A DNA stretch of 64,000 nt. Origin: Pyrenula massariospora. Lineage: Eukaryota > Ascomycota > Eurotiomycetes > Pyrenulales > Pyrenulaceae. Below the pieces are notes generated by a model that saw only the letters and a program-made list of their open reading frames with translations, did not search any database and was not told where the DNA came from. This document shows, piece by piece, positions 55,098-64,000 of this stretch. The translations under genes were made by a program, and so were the position numbers. Within the stretch, counting starts at the first letter, position 1, and every line of letters begins with the position of its first letter. The stretch is taken from the NCBI GenBank assembly GCA_021030905.1, contig JAGFMI010000024.1, forward strand, positions 124,001-188,000, given 5' to 3'.

Positions 55098-56990
55098 ATG
55101 GCTTCGATTACTCTCGCTGACAGCATCAAGTCGCTAGACATCAACGATGAATGGGGACCTGAAGTTGTCTCCACTACAACTCTCGATGGCGTCCCTTACG
55201 CACCATTCTCAAAAGGTGACAAGCTCGGCCGGATGGCTGACTGGACTGTTGATAGCAAAGATCGAGAGCGAGGTGGTAGATATGCCAATCGTGGCTATAG
55301 AGGTGCGTTCGAAAGATGATTTTATGAAAACAGTTACTGACCACCAGTCAAGACCAACAAGTTTACGGCGCCGGAACCTCATCTCTCTTTGCCGTCCAGG
55401 TAGCTGAAGACGAAGGCTCGTTCTCCGTTGTCGATAATACAAGAACATCAACAAAGTCTCGAGCATTTGGCCGTGGAGGAGGTACAGTGTTCCGAGGCCG
55501 TGGTCAGAGAGGTGCAACCCAACGCGGGCGTGGGGGGACTTACCAACGCGCCGGACAAAACCGAGGTCCAACTCAGGGCGGAGATCGGTATTATGATAAT
55601 CGAGGTGGCAGAGGAGGGCGTGGCAGGCGTTTTGGATGGAAAGATTATGACAAACCACAACGAAATAGGGATAGCTCAGTTAATATTCGACCTGACTGGG
55701 CCATGAAGGAAGAAATCGACTTTAATCGGCTGTTGAAGCTCAACCTCGAGACCTCCGATGGCGAAGACGTGGACAGCTACGGATTCCTTTACTACTATGA
55801 CAGAGCTTACGATAAACCGCCTGTGAAGAACACCGAGCGCAAGCTCAATTCCCTCGATCGCGCAGCCTACAATGTTACTACCTCATCAGACCCTGTCGTT
55901 CAAGAGCTTGCCGAGAAAGACGAGGCTACAATCTTTGCCACTTCCGATATTCTGTCGATGATAATGTGCGCCACAAGATCTGTCTACAGCTGGGATATTG
56001 TCATCGTGAAGCAGGGCAACAAGATTTTCCTTGACAAGCGTCCAGACAGCAGCATCGATCTAGTGACCGTAAACGAGAACGCTGCAGATGCCCCTATGGA
56101 GGCCGACACACAACCTGGTGCTGGACAGTCTAGCGTCAAAGCTGACAGTCTCAACACACCGACGAATCTTGCCCTCGAAGCGACCATAATCAATCATAAT
56201 TTTGCCCTCCAGACTGTCATTGAATCCTCAACCTCCAAGCTGGACCTCCCAAATCCCAATCCATTCTACAATGCCGCTGAAGAAACCGAGCCTCTAGCGT
56301 CGAAAGCCTACAAATATCGTCGCTTCGATTTATCCTTGGAGAAAGATGAAGAACCTTTGCACTTGATAGTTCGTACTGAGCTCGATGCCATCGTCAAGAA
56401 CAACATCAGCGGAGAAGACCAATTCCTCACCCTAAAAGCACTCAACGAATTTGACCATAAAGCCCAAGGAGCTGGAGGTGCCTTGGACTGGCGTACTAAG
56501 CTCACAAGTCAACGTGGGGCGGCCATTGCTACTGAAGTAAGTAGATTTTGCTTGTTTTACTTGGCAGCAAAAGGGAAACTCTCTAACATGGTGACAGATG
56601 AAAAACAATAGCTGCAAGCTTGCTCGATGGACGACCCAAGCTATTCTCGCAAAATCCGATATCATGAAACTCGGCTTCGTATCGAGAGCCAATCCGAAGA
56701 GCTCAGCAAATCATGTCATATTAGGCGTCTTGGGCTACAAACCCCGCGAGTTCGCTTCACAGATGAATTTAAGCCTATCCAACGGATGGGGCATCGTTCG
56801 AACCATCATAGATCTGGTGAGGGGAATAAGCAGTGGAGATGACAGTGCGCAAAAATTTGTGCTGGTCAAAGACCCCAATAAGCCGGTTGTGAGGCTGTAT
56901 GAGGTTCCTGTCTCGACTTTTGAGGAGGATGAAGATGGTGTGGCTGCTTCCGGGGGTGCTGCTGGTAAAGATGGCGATATCGAGGAATAG
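55098..56990 (+). CDS. Translation initiation factor eIF3 subunit d
   Basis: Component of the eIF3 complex on the 40S subunit; eIF3d also contacts the mRNA cap. Exons 55098-55302, 55353-56536 and 56598-56990 give 593 aa. The first junction (GTGCGT donor, CAAG acceptor) restores [20 protein letters not shown], a family hallmark. An RGG-rich RNA-binding region follows ([16 protein letters not shown] and [13 protein letters not shown], about 115-165). The cap-binding domain starts at [18 protein letters not shown] and runs through [42 protein letters not shown] and [15 protein letters not shown]. The second junction joins RGAAIATE to [18 protein letters not shown] in phase. The end is acidic ([10 protein letters not shown]...GDIEE). 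No yeast symbol exists, as budding yeast lacks eIF3d. Confidence 0.96.
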
Positions 56991-57476
56991 AGGTTTTCGA
57001 TTCGTCGGAGATTGTACCGCTCTAGCAATATTGTCCAGTAGGTTAAAAAAATATCATTACATAACTTGACTAACACGTTCAAAATCTTGATCCGGAAAGG
57101 CATCAGCCTCGCTTGAGATCATACACTTCATAGTAGGTCCGGAGATTTCTCGCTGATTCGTAATAGCCCTATGGAACGTTGAAGCACTCGACAAGTGTGA
57201 AAAATCATCTTGTACAGAAGGCGGTAGGTATCTGTTCGCCGTGGCTATAACACCATGGCCGGGGCAGATGTGGCAATGTTAAAAGCTAGTCTGTGAATAT
57301 TCCCACCTATACAGCGTATATTCAAAGTCCGTAGAACGGAGGGCGCGGAGCTATGTTCGTACAGCATGCTAAGCCCTTAACGTGTGAGCGTTTGCTCTTT
57401 TGGTGTAACAGCCTATAGTCAAAACCATCCCACACCGACAACTCCGACGAAATCTCTTGAGAGAAGCCCCCAAGTC
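56991..57476. other. Convergent region, eIF3d and DUF7580 gene
   Basis: 3' ends of two converging genes. No gene, repeat or RNA is recognised. Confidence 0.5.
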
Positions 57477-59404
57477 TCACGGCCCGAGGTGCAATTCCCG
57501 AAACTTGCCCTCCAGCCTTGAGAGCTCGCACACCACCTCCCGATAGACGCTGGCCTGCAACTCCGGCCTCTTCAGGTCCTGGCCCCGCCCAAAATTGCAG
57601 AAGATACACTTCTCCACCATTTGGCCGAACGGGATGCCCATCTGCGCGGTCGCCAGGCCGCCCGCGCTCAGCCGCCGCGCGGTGAAGAAATCCGTGTGGC
57701 GGTCGTCGAGGCACTTTTCGAAGTCAGTCGAGCGCCGCATGGCGTGCAGAGGCTTTTCGAAGGCGATTTCGAGCATGATTACGCCGAGGCCGAAGAGGAA
57801 TGGGTTGGCGGAGAAGCCGTAGGGTGAGGAGGCGGTGTTTTGGGTTGTGGCGTCCCTGGTGCATTTGATTGGGACGTTTGTGTAGAGGGAGGCTAGGTCG
57901 AGCTCAAACTTGGATTGTTCGGTATCTCCGGTATCGCTGAGCAGTTTGGAGACCAGGATGTCTTGAATTTGCCAGGGATTTGTGAGCCATGGAGTTGTGT
58001 GGAATTGCAGCATAGCTATGGTGAGAAGTTTGCAGAATCGGAATTTTTCGTGTAGAGGAAGGACGTGGAAAGAATCTGATGTAGGACCCAGGATACTACC
58101 AAGAGGCTGAATCTCTCTGTTCTTGTTTACAGGAGGTCGAGATGCAAGATACACAAGGTGTTGAATATCAGACGTCTCATCGAGAGGGCCGAGACAACTA
58201 TCAGCTGATCTAGTTTGGTGTGGGCAATTCCTAATTCTTGTGCAGAAATTGGGTTTCAGAATCCGAGGCATCGACGAAAGATTTGGAATTGCGACGGCAA
58301 TGACTGGCGCTTGGGGTATTGCAAATCTGACTGCCTTCGCTCTTTTTTGGAGTACGGATGCGCCGCTCGATCCGGACGAATTACGCCGCTTAAGCGACTG
58401 ATTTAGCGAGGACAAGGGACCGTTCGGCGTCATATCATTTCTGTCGAATGTTTCTTTGATGATAGACTCCACAACGAACCAAGATTGGTCCTCAACAGGC
58501 TGAGCTTCCTGCTCAGTCAAGGAGCTCGTTGGGGAGAAAGAGATACTGAAGGATACCTGAGCGAGGGTTTTTTCGGTCAGAGTCGGTTGTAGAGATATGT
58601 ATGCTGTATGCTCGTTATGCATTGTACAAGCTACTGCTAATGAGTCGTACAAATGCGTAGACGTCTTTTGGACAAGGCGAAATTTCTCAATATCTCTCCG
58701 CTGCTCTCTTGATGTTGGTTCCATATTGTCCGGCCGCTGAGTATGGGATTTGAAAAGTTGATCGGTTATTTGATGAAGACTTGCGTTCAAATGTTGTATC
58801 TTTTCTAGGTTTCGATCGAGAGTCGATTCAGAAAAGGTGAATTTGAGCTTGCTGCGAATCTTTTTCCGCCACGTTTTGTCTTCGCCTGGTTGCAACTAAT
58901 AAATAGCGTAAGCACAGTAGCCATCTCACACCTCTTTAGATTAGAATGGTTCGTACCTTATCCTCGTGCGCGCCGGTTCGGTCTAGCTCTTCACCTTGCA
59001 CCTCAATCGCACGCAGTCTGTTTTGGATCATGTTGATATTTTCAATGCAGGCTTCCGTAGACAAGCCTAGATAGGTTAATAAGTCGTAATTTATGTCTGG
59101 ATTTTCCCACAAGGGATGTGACGGATCGCAGAGCATCTCTGCTGCCTTGTAATTGATATTAGTGGTGATTTAGAGTAAGATACGGGATCAGATGAAGCAC
59201 CTCGTCATAGCCGGCGACTTGGGCAACAAGAAAGCGGCATTCTTCCCCGAAAAGAGTCCGCTGAATCTTTAACTCGCTCTGAAAATCCTTGAACTCAGTA
59301 CCATATTTGCGGAACCGGATGAAGAGCCGATGGACCTTGCCAAACTTTTCAGCAGCAGCAACGAAGAGAGGTAGAATGGCTAGGGCGACTCCTGCAACCT
59401 CCAT
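57477..59404 (-). CDS. DUF7580 domain protein
   Basis: Exons 59404-59201, 59145-58957 and 58895-57477 give 603 aa. It begins MEVAGVALAILPLFVAAAEKF, the usual start of fungal DUF7580 and related N-terminal helical domains found in heterokaryon-incompatibility-like proteins. The second splice leads to AAEMLCDPSHPLWENPDI, a typical segment, and the third exon opens with the Trp/Lys-rich KTWRKKIRSKLKFTFSES. The C-terminal third resembles a kinase-like end: IQPLGSILG, KFRFCKLLTIAMLQFHTTPWL, NPFLFGLGVIMLEIAFEKP, without an obvious catalytic loop. The first donor is GTGCTT, weak but phase-consistent. Function is unknown; links to fungal self/non-self signalling are by family only. It shares a 356-bp divergent promoter with the C2H2/SANT gene. 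Confidence 0.82.
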
Positions 59405-59760
59405 GTCCGTGAAACTCGTTCGTGTCACTGGAGAACACAGCGAGTGAAGCAAGAAAGGAAATCATAATGAATGGGTATTCTGTCTCTCAGCGGCGAGGCT
59501 CTGAAAATGGATCTTGTAGTGATGGCCGAGGCCTTGCTGCAGATCCACTTCTTCGTGGATGGGCGTCCGGGAAGCTGATTGGGAACTTCTGCATGGTGGC
59601 TGCTCAGGGGTCGCGGAGAGGCTGCCTCGAAGGCGCATCAGCTTTGCCGTCACAGCCTTATCATTCAGCTTCGAGCAAAGGTGCAGAGTTCGATATCCAG
59701 AGACTATACTTTATCGGGATCTCTACCAGTGCAGTCTTGTATCACTTGACGCGCAAAAAT
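59405..59760. promoter_or_regulatory. Bidirectional promoter, DUF7580 and C2H2/SANT genes
   Basis: The reading frame of the plus-strand gene is open back to 59422, so an N-terminal extension is possible, but a start at 59761 leaves this stretch as shared upstream sequence. No binding sites are claimed. Confidence 0.45.
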
Positions 59761-62750
59761 ATGTCGGGTGAAGCCCAGATCCAAGAGGTCAAGGACGTTG
59801 GCTCCTTCAATTCTAGCCCCTCGGTCCAATCGGCCAGTCACGACCGAATCAGCTACCGCGAATGTCACGATGGAATGCCCACCGAAAAGTTAAGCAACCG
59901 CGCACTGGTCTCAGCGACGCGTTCAGCACCAAGAGCGAAAAGCAATTTCCAGGAATGGATTGATGGCAATTTGCTGTGCTCCACCCTCTCGACTGAGATC
60001 GAGGTCGAAATTGGGATTGCAGAAACCTATGTTCGGGCATGTCTAGACGTCTTCCAAGAAGTATGTAAATTTATCGTGAAAGAACCAGATGTCCTTGATA
60101 CGAAGGAAAAGTCCGTCATGAAAGACTCCTTGGGGCGCCTTGCTCTTTGGAGCGACTCTTTTGCAGCTGGCCAGCTTGATAAAATTCTGGCAGGATCCGA
60201 AAGCATGAAGGAAAATGTCCTTGATCTTCTCACTCAAGTCGCAATGTCTTTGAATTTAGGTATGTTATTTCACATTGGCGAGTATCTTAACAGAACTGAC
60301 AAGAGCCAAAGCACTCGTGCCTTATGTGACTTCCCAGCACGTTGAAAGAGAAGGACAGCGGTCAGGAGAACAAGCGCCGCCAGAGCTACATCGTTTTGTG
60401 CGAGAACTTGATCATCTGGTCGACAAGGTACAAAACACTATGCTGGCAGAAGTTCGTAGTGATAGTGAATTCGAGAGCGAGGACTCTGATGAAAAGTCTC
60501 GGACAGCAATCTCAAAACTGCCGTTCCAGCGCATCTCCGTTGCGACCAAGAGTCTTATGGCTTTACTGCCATTGCTAGAGCGGGGCGCGAAGTTGATCCG
60601 CGAGCCTCCAGCTCCACTTCAACCTACACGAAGTGGATTATTTGAGGTTTCTGATCCTGCTTATTCGTTCATATCCCAAGTCATCGACAAATTTCAATCT
60701 ATTAGCTCATCACTTGCTGAACGCCTTGGTCAAGCCAATTGGGAACGACATCAAAGGATTCGACGAGCGTCCAAGGGGCATCAAGAGGATGAAGGGGTTC
60801 AGGATGAAGGGGTTCAGGATGTCGGAAGTGAGCCTATTGATCTGTCTGTGTTTCAACCGCAGTCAATGTTCCACGACTCTGGCATTGGCAGTTCTATCCA
60901 TACAAAGTCGGCATATGCTATTTCAAATGCTTCTCACAGCTCGTTTTTAAGCGAATCACGAGATTCAGATCGGAATATGCTCAGAGTTCCAGAAACGCCG
61001 GCTGAAGTTGCGCTTGGCAAGCCATTTCAGTGCGGTATATGTGGACATGTGCTTTCCAATATCAAGAATCGCGTTCAATACAAGTTAGTCCGATCTCGGT
61101 TTCTAAAGGGCGTCTCTCTGACTGAATTTAACAGGATTCACGTCTTTGCAGATCTACAACCATATATCTGCACCTGGTCGGAATGCCGGAATATGTTAAC
61201 AACATTCCCAACCAGGAAGATGTGGGGAGAACATGAGTTCTCCCAACATCGGATCGAAATGTTCTGGAGGTGCCGGATTTGTTTTCTCGAATTCCTATCT
61301 GCAGAAAACTTCGTGTCGCATATCCAAAGTTCGCGGCAATGTTATTATTTGGCTTCCCAAGTAGAATTGGCAGTGGAAACCTGCCGCATGGCTCGACCTT
61401 CAGTATCTCAGAATATGGTGTGTCCCATATGCGCTGGCGATGCTGGCTCGTCTCGGAAAGCTTTCGAGATTCACGTTGGCAGACACATGGAGGAAATTGC
61501 GCTTATAAGTCTTCCCAGTGAGAAATTCGGTGAATCTGAGGTTGAATCGAATGATACAAATAGTGAAGAGGCCGTTTCAGGAGCTTCAGATTTTGACAGT
61601 CTCTTGTATGTGCTGCCAAAGTCTCAGCCATCCGCCATACCAAGTACCCCTCAAAAGGCTCAGATCCTCAACGCTCTCAAGAAGCAGGAAGCCTTAGAAG
61701 GTTGGCGTACAGAAATGTCATTCGACAACCGAATTAATAATATTCAAAAACTGTGAGTTTCCCCTTTCCATTGTACTGTAGCGCAGTGCTTGCTCCACCA
61801 TCAGACTAACATCCTTATCAATAGCATTAATTCGCTAGGAATGATTAGACCACCACTTCCCCAAGATCAAGTTTTTCAAGTCGTGATCTCATACGAGTAC
61901 AGAATTCTTTCTGAGTCTCCGACGGAGGTAAGCATACTGAATCTTCTCTACGATAATTGTAACACTTTTCTAGGCTGTGTACCAGCAACAAGCTACAGAA
62001 AAATATGATAAGGTCCTTGCAAAGCAGAGAGATTTACACGAGAAGCAAGGAGATGCTAAAGATGTAGAACATGGTATCGTATCAGCGAAGAGAAGTTCGA
62101 GACTCAAGGGCTGGAGATGCAAAGTGTCAAAGTGTCCTAAAGCAGAACATCTATTTAAACGTCGAGATAACTTCAAGGCGCATCTTATCCGGATGCATCC
62201 GGAGGTCAATGTGGACGAGAATCTGAAGCTTGGTAATGACGAGCTTAAGGAGACAACAAAGATGAGCTTTAGTGATGAGCATTTGCCAGCCGAACACAAC
62301 ACAGAGCTTCCAAGGCCTTCCGAATGGAATCACGAGAGGACGACAAATGAATCATCAGATGATCATGGAAAAGCCGTCGAAGGGCGGCCAAGCACCCCCA
62401 TCCCTCCATCGCATGTGTTTTCGACCGGTCCTGAAGCCAGCTCAGACTTAAAGATGTATCAACAACAACCTCATCAATATTCAAGCTATTGGAGTGTCTT
62501 TGAAGTCGGAGACTTTCCTAATCTTTTGAAGTACTATGGTCGGAACTTTGAAGCTATCTCAGCACATATGAGATCGAAATCACCAGTAATGGTAGAACCA
62601 CTTATCTAGGGAAAGAAACTTTACCTAACGATATGACAGGTACGGAACTACTTTGAACGCTCTGTCGAGAATGGTAAGATAGAGTTCGAGCGACTAGTGG
62701 AGGAAGCTGAAGCCCGAACACAAAAAGGTGGCCCCACAATACTGCCATAG
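59761..62750 (+). CDS. C2H2 zinc finger protein with C-terminal SANT/Myb-like domain
   Basis: Six exons: 59761-60259, 60306-61083, 61135-61752, 61825-61927, 61974-62591 and 62640-62750, all phases closing, 908 aa. Residues 50-260 form an all-helical N-terminal region common in fungal multi-domain C2H2 proteins (LSTEIEVEIGIAETYVRAC). A Cys/His cluster spans about 405-545: FQCGICGHVLSN, PYICTWSECRNML, FWRCRICFLEFLSAENFVSH and VCPICAGDAGSSRKAFEIH. A further finger (WRCKVSKCPKAEHLFKRRDNFKAH) is at about 713-738. The last 70 residues form a SANT-like helix-turn-helix, YWSVFEVGDFPNLLKYYGRN...M-VRNYFER, split by the last intron. Likely a nuclear DNA- or chromatin-binding protein; targets unknown. 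A 15-bp tandem repeat at 60788-60817 encodes DEGVQ twice. The start could be earlier, at 59422 or 59467. Confidence 0.85.
60788..60817 (+). repeat. 15-bp tandem repeat inside the C2H2/SANT gene
   Basis: Two perfect copies of GATGAAGGGGTTCAG in frame, encoding DEGVQ-DEGVQ in a linker between the helical region and the zinc fingers. Copy number may vary between strains. Confidence 0.9.
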
Positions 62751-64000
62751 TATTTTCACAGAAAAGATGGTACAGTACAATGTAACAACTTCTTCTACGG
62801 CTTTCTCATCACCATCATTCAGCACAAAGGCATCAAGCATGCAGAATTGAGGACGCTGCAAGCTCAGCAGCCCAAGTCTCCCCACTACACAATGGCCCTA
62901 TCTGCTACTAACGCCGGTAATTGAAGCCGTCTTTCCCTTTAGCGATAATTTAGATTGGTAGGCCGGTGGATGAAAATCAGCCGTATTGGGGAAACCCCAA
63001 TGCACGGCCGCTTCTGCCGAGGAATTCGAAGCCATAGGTGGCTCACTATCGGGCTAGGTAGTCGTAGCACTTAAGTCATGAACCCGAGTTCTAATACTAC
63101 GGCAGTATCTTCGAAGGGAAGCCAACAGCGATGATTATATTAAAGTGACACCAGCAAACCGGACAGTCCGCATATGCAGTGCACGTACGTGAAAATCGTG
63201 AGTAGAATAAATATTAGTGACAACAGACCATTGTTGATGACATACTGGGCAACCGTTGCAAAATGGACGATGATAGTAAAGATCCTCGGTAGTATGGGAC
63301 TAGCGTGTTGTGTAATTAGATAAACCATTGTTCCACCGTGCCAGTGTTTGTACAGTACATTATCTACTCTAGCCTAACCCTCGGGGCGCTGTTCTATGGC
63401 TATTCTCGCCTATGGAGTATGGACTCGGGTATTCGCGTGGCGTGCCGGGAGGTGCGGGCCGAGCCTTGCTCGACGTTGGACTGCGCCTTCAAATGAGGCT
63501 TATCGAAAATACGAACCTAGTCGATTTGGATGAAGTATTCTAGAACGAACGCTCGGTTTATCCTAAACTGATCCCTCCGCCACTCTTTCACCGCAAGAGA
63601 CTGTACCGATATTGTTGCAATGGGCTATCATGGCTATGTGCACGCAAAGCTATAGATATTCAAGGCCATTCCCTGCCGGTTATTTCCTCCTTCCCAGGAC
63701 AAGTTGACGTCATACGATTCGCAAATAGTCTCCTGGCAAATCGTCAGAATTTAGCGGTCATGCAGTCGAGTCTTCAAAGGTGTCTGCAATTCCTTATTGC
63801 CAAGGTAACACCCGACTCTCCGCCCCAAGACGCGAGATATGCCAGTATGACCTGCGATCGGAAGACCCTATTACCGGACAGATGTCCGCGACTCGGTCGG
63901 AAGTGTGTTTTCATTGCCTCTTTCGACAAGGCTTATAGATGAAAAGTTTCAGGACATTACGCGATCGGGAGAGATTTGATCATCCATATCCTAGCCCATG
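62751..64000. other. Window end, no gene recognised
   Basis: 1.25 kb with only short frames on both strands. The first part should be the 3' UTR of the C2H2/SANT gene. No tRNA, repeat or mobile element is recognised; a gene could begin beyond the window. Confidence 0.4.

Overview
The window is nuclear DNA from a filamentous ascomycete (Pezizomycotina). Genes are spaced with short intergenic regions, introns are about 45-75 bp with GT..AG ends and CTAAC/CTRAY-like branch sites, and families typical of these fungi are present: Pth11-like fungal rhodopsin domain, DUF7580, DUF7587-like, C2H2-SANT, short BTB proteins, and GH125. A leotiomycete is my best guess from the mix, but nothing here proves the class. 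There is no CRISPR array, prokaryotic operon, intact transposon or convincing tRNA gene.

Layout. 0.3-4.0 kb: a decayed-looking unknown gene on the minus strand and gene-poor sequence. 4.0-12.2 kb: three plus-strand BTB paralogues with the same intron position, with cytosolic lysyl-tRNA synthetase (minus) between the second and third. 12.4-15.8 kb: threonine aldolase and a secreted GH125 mannosidase. 17-23.3 kb: a symplekin/Pta1-type 3'-end processing factor and a Dep1/Sds3-type Rpd3L subunit. 24-29.2 kb: the nucleolar RRM protein Nop12 and a Rex1-type RNA exonuclease. 30-32.7 kb: an intact MYND zinc-finger gene and a broken tandem copy. 33.9-38.8 kb: a seven-helix Pth11-like protein, a secreted FAD oxidoreductase and a secreted class-3 lipase/esterase. 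39.6-45.3 kb: the catalytic oligosaccharyltransferase subunit STT3, the dynein intermediate chain, and ATP synthase subunit e. 45.3-48.2 kb: a gap holding one orphan coding-like fragment. 48.2-49.6 kb: a DUF7587-like protein. 51.1-54.4 kb: two divergent paralogues for Kex2-type secreted preproproteins with a small two-helix membrane protein between them. 55.1-57.0 kb: eIF3d. 57.5-62.8 kb: a head-to-head pair, a DUF7580 protein and a six-exon C2H2/SANT protein. 62.8-64 kb: no gene seen.

The housekeeping genes cover RNA metabolism and translation (LysRS, symplekin, Nop12, Rex1, eIF3d), chromatin (Dep1/Sds3), secretory glycosylation (STT3), mitochondrial ATP synthase and dynein transport. I resolved exon structures by hand so that reading phase closes exactly across every splice. 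Accessory material lies between them: BTB and MYND expansions with decaying members, secreted enzymes, and the secreted paralogue pair at 51-54 kb. That pair is the least familiar and most interesting locus here.
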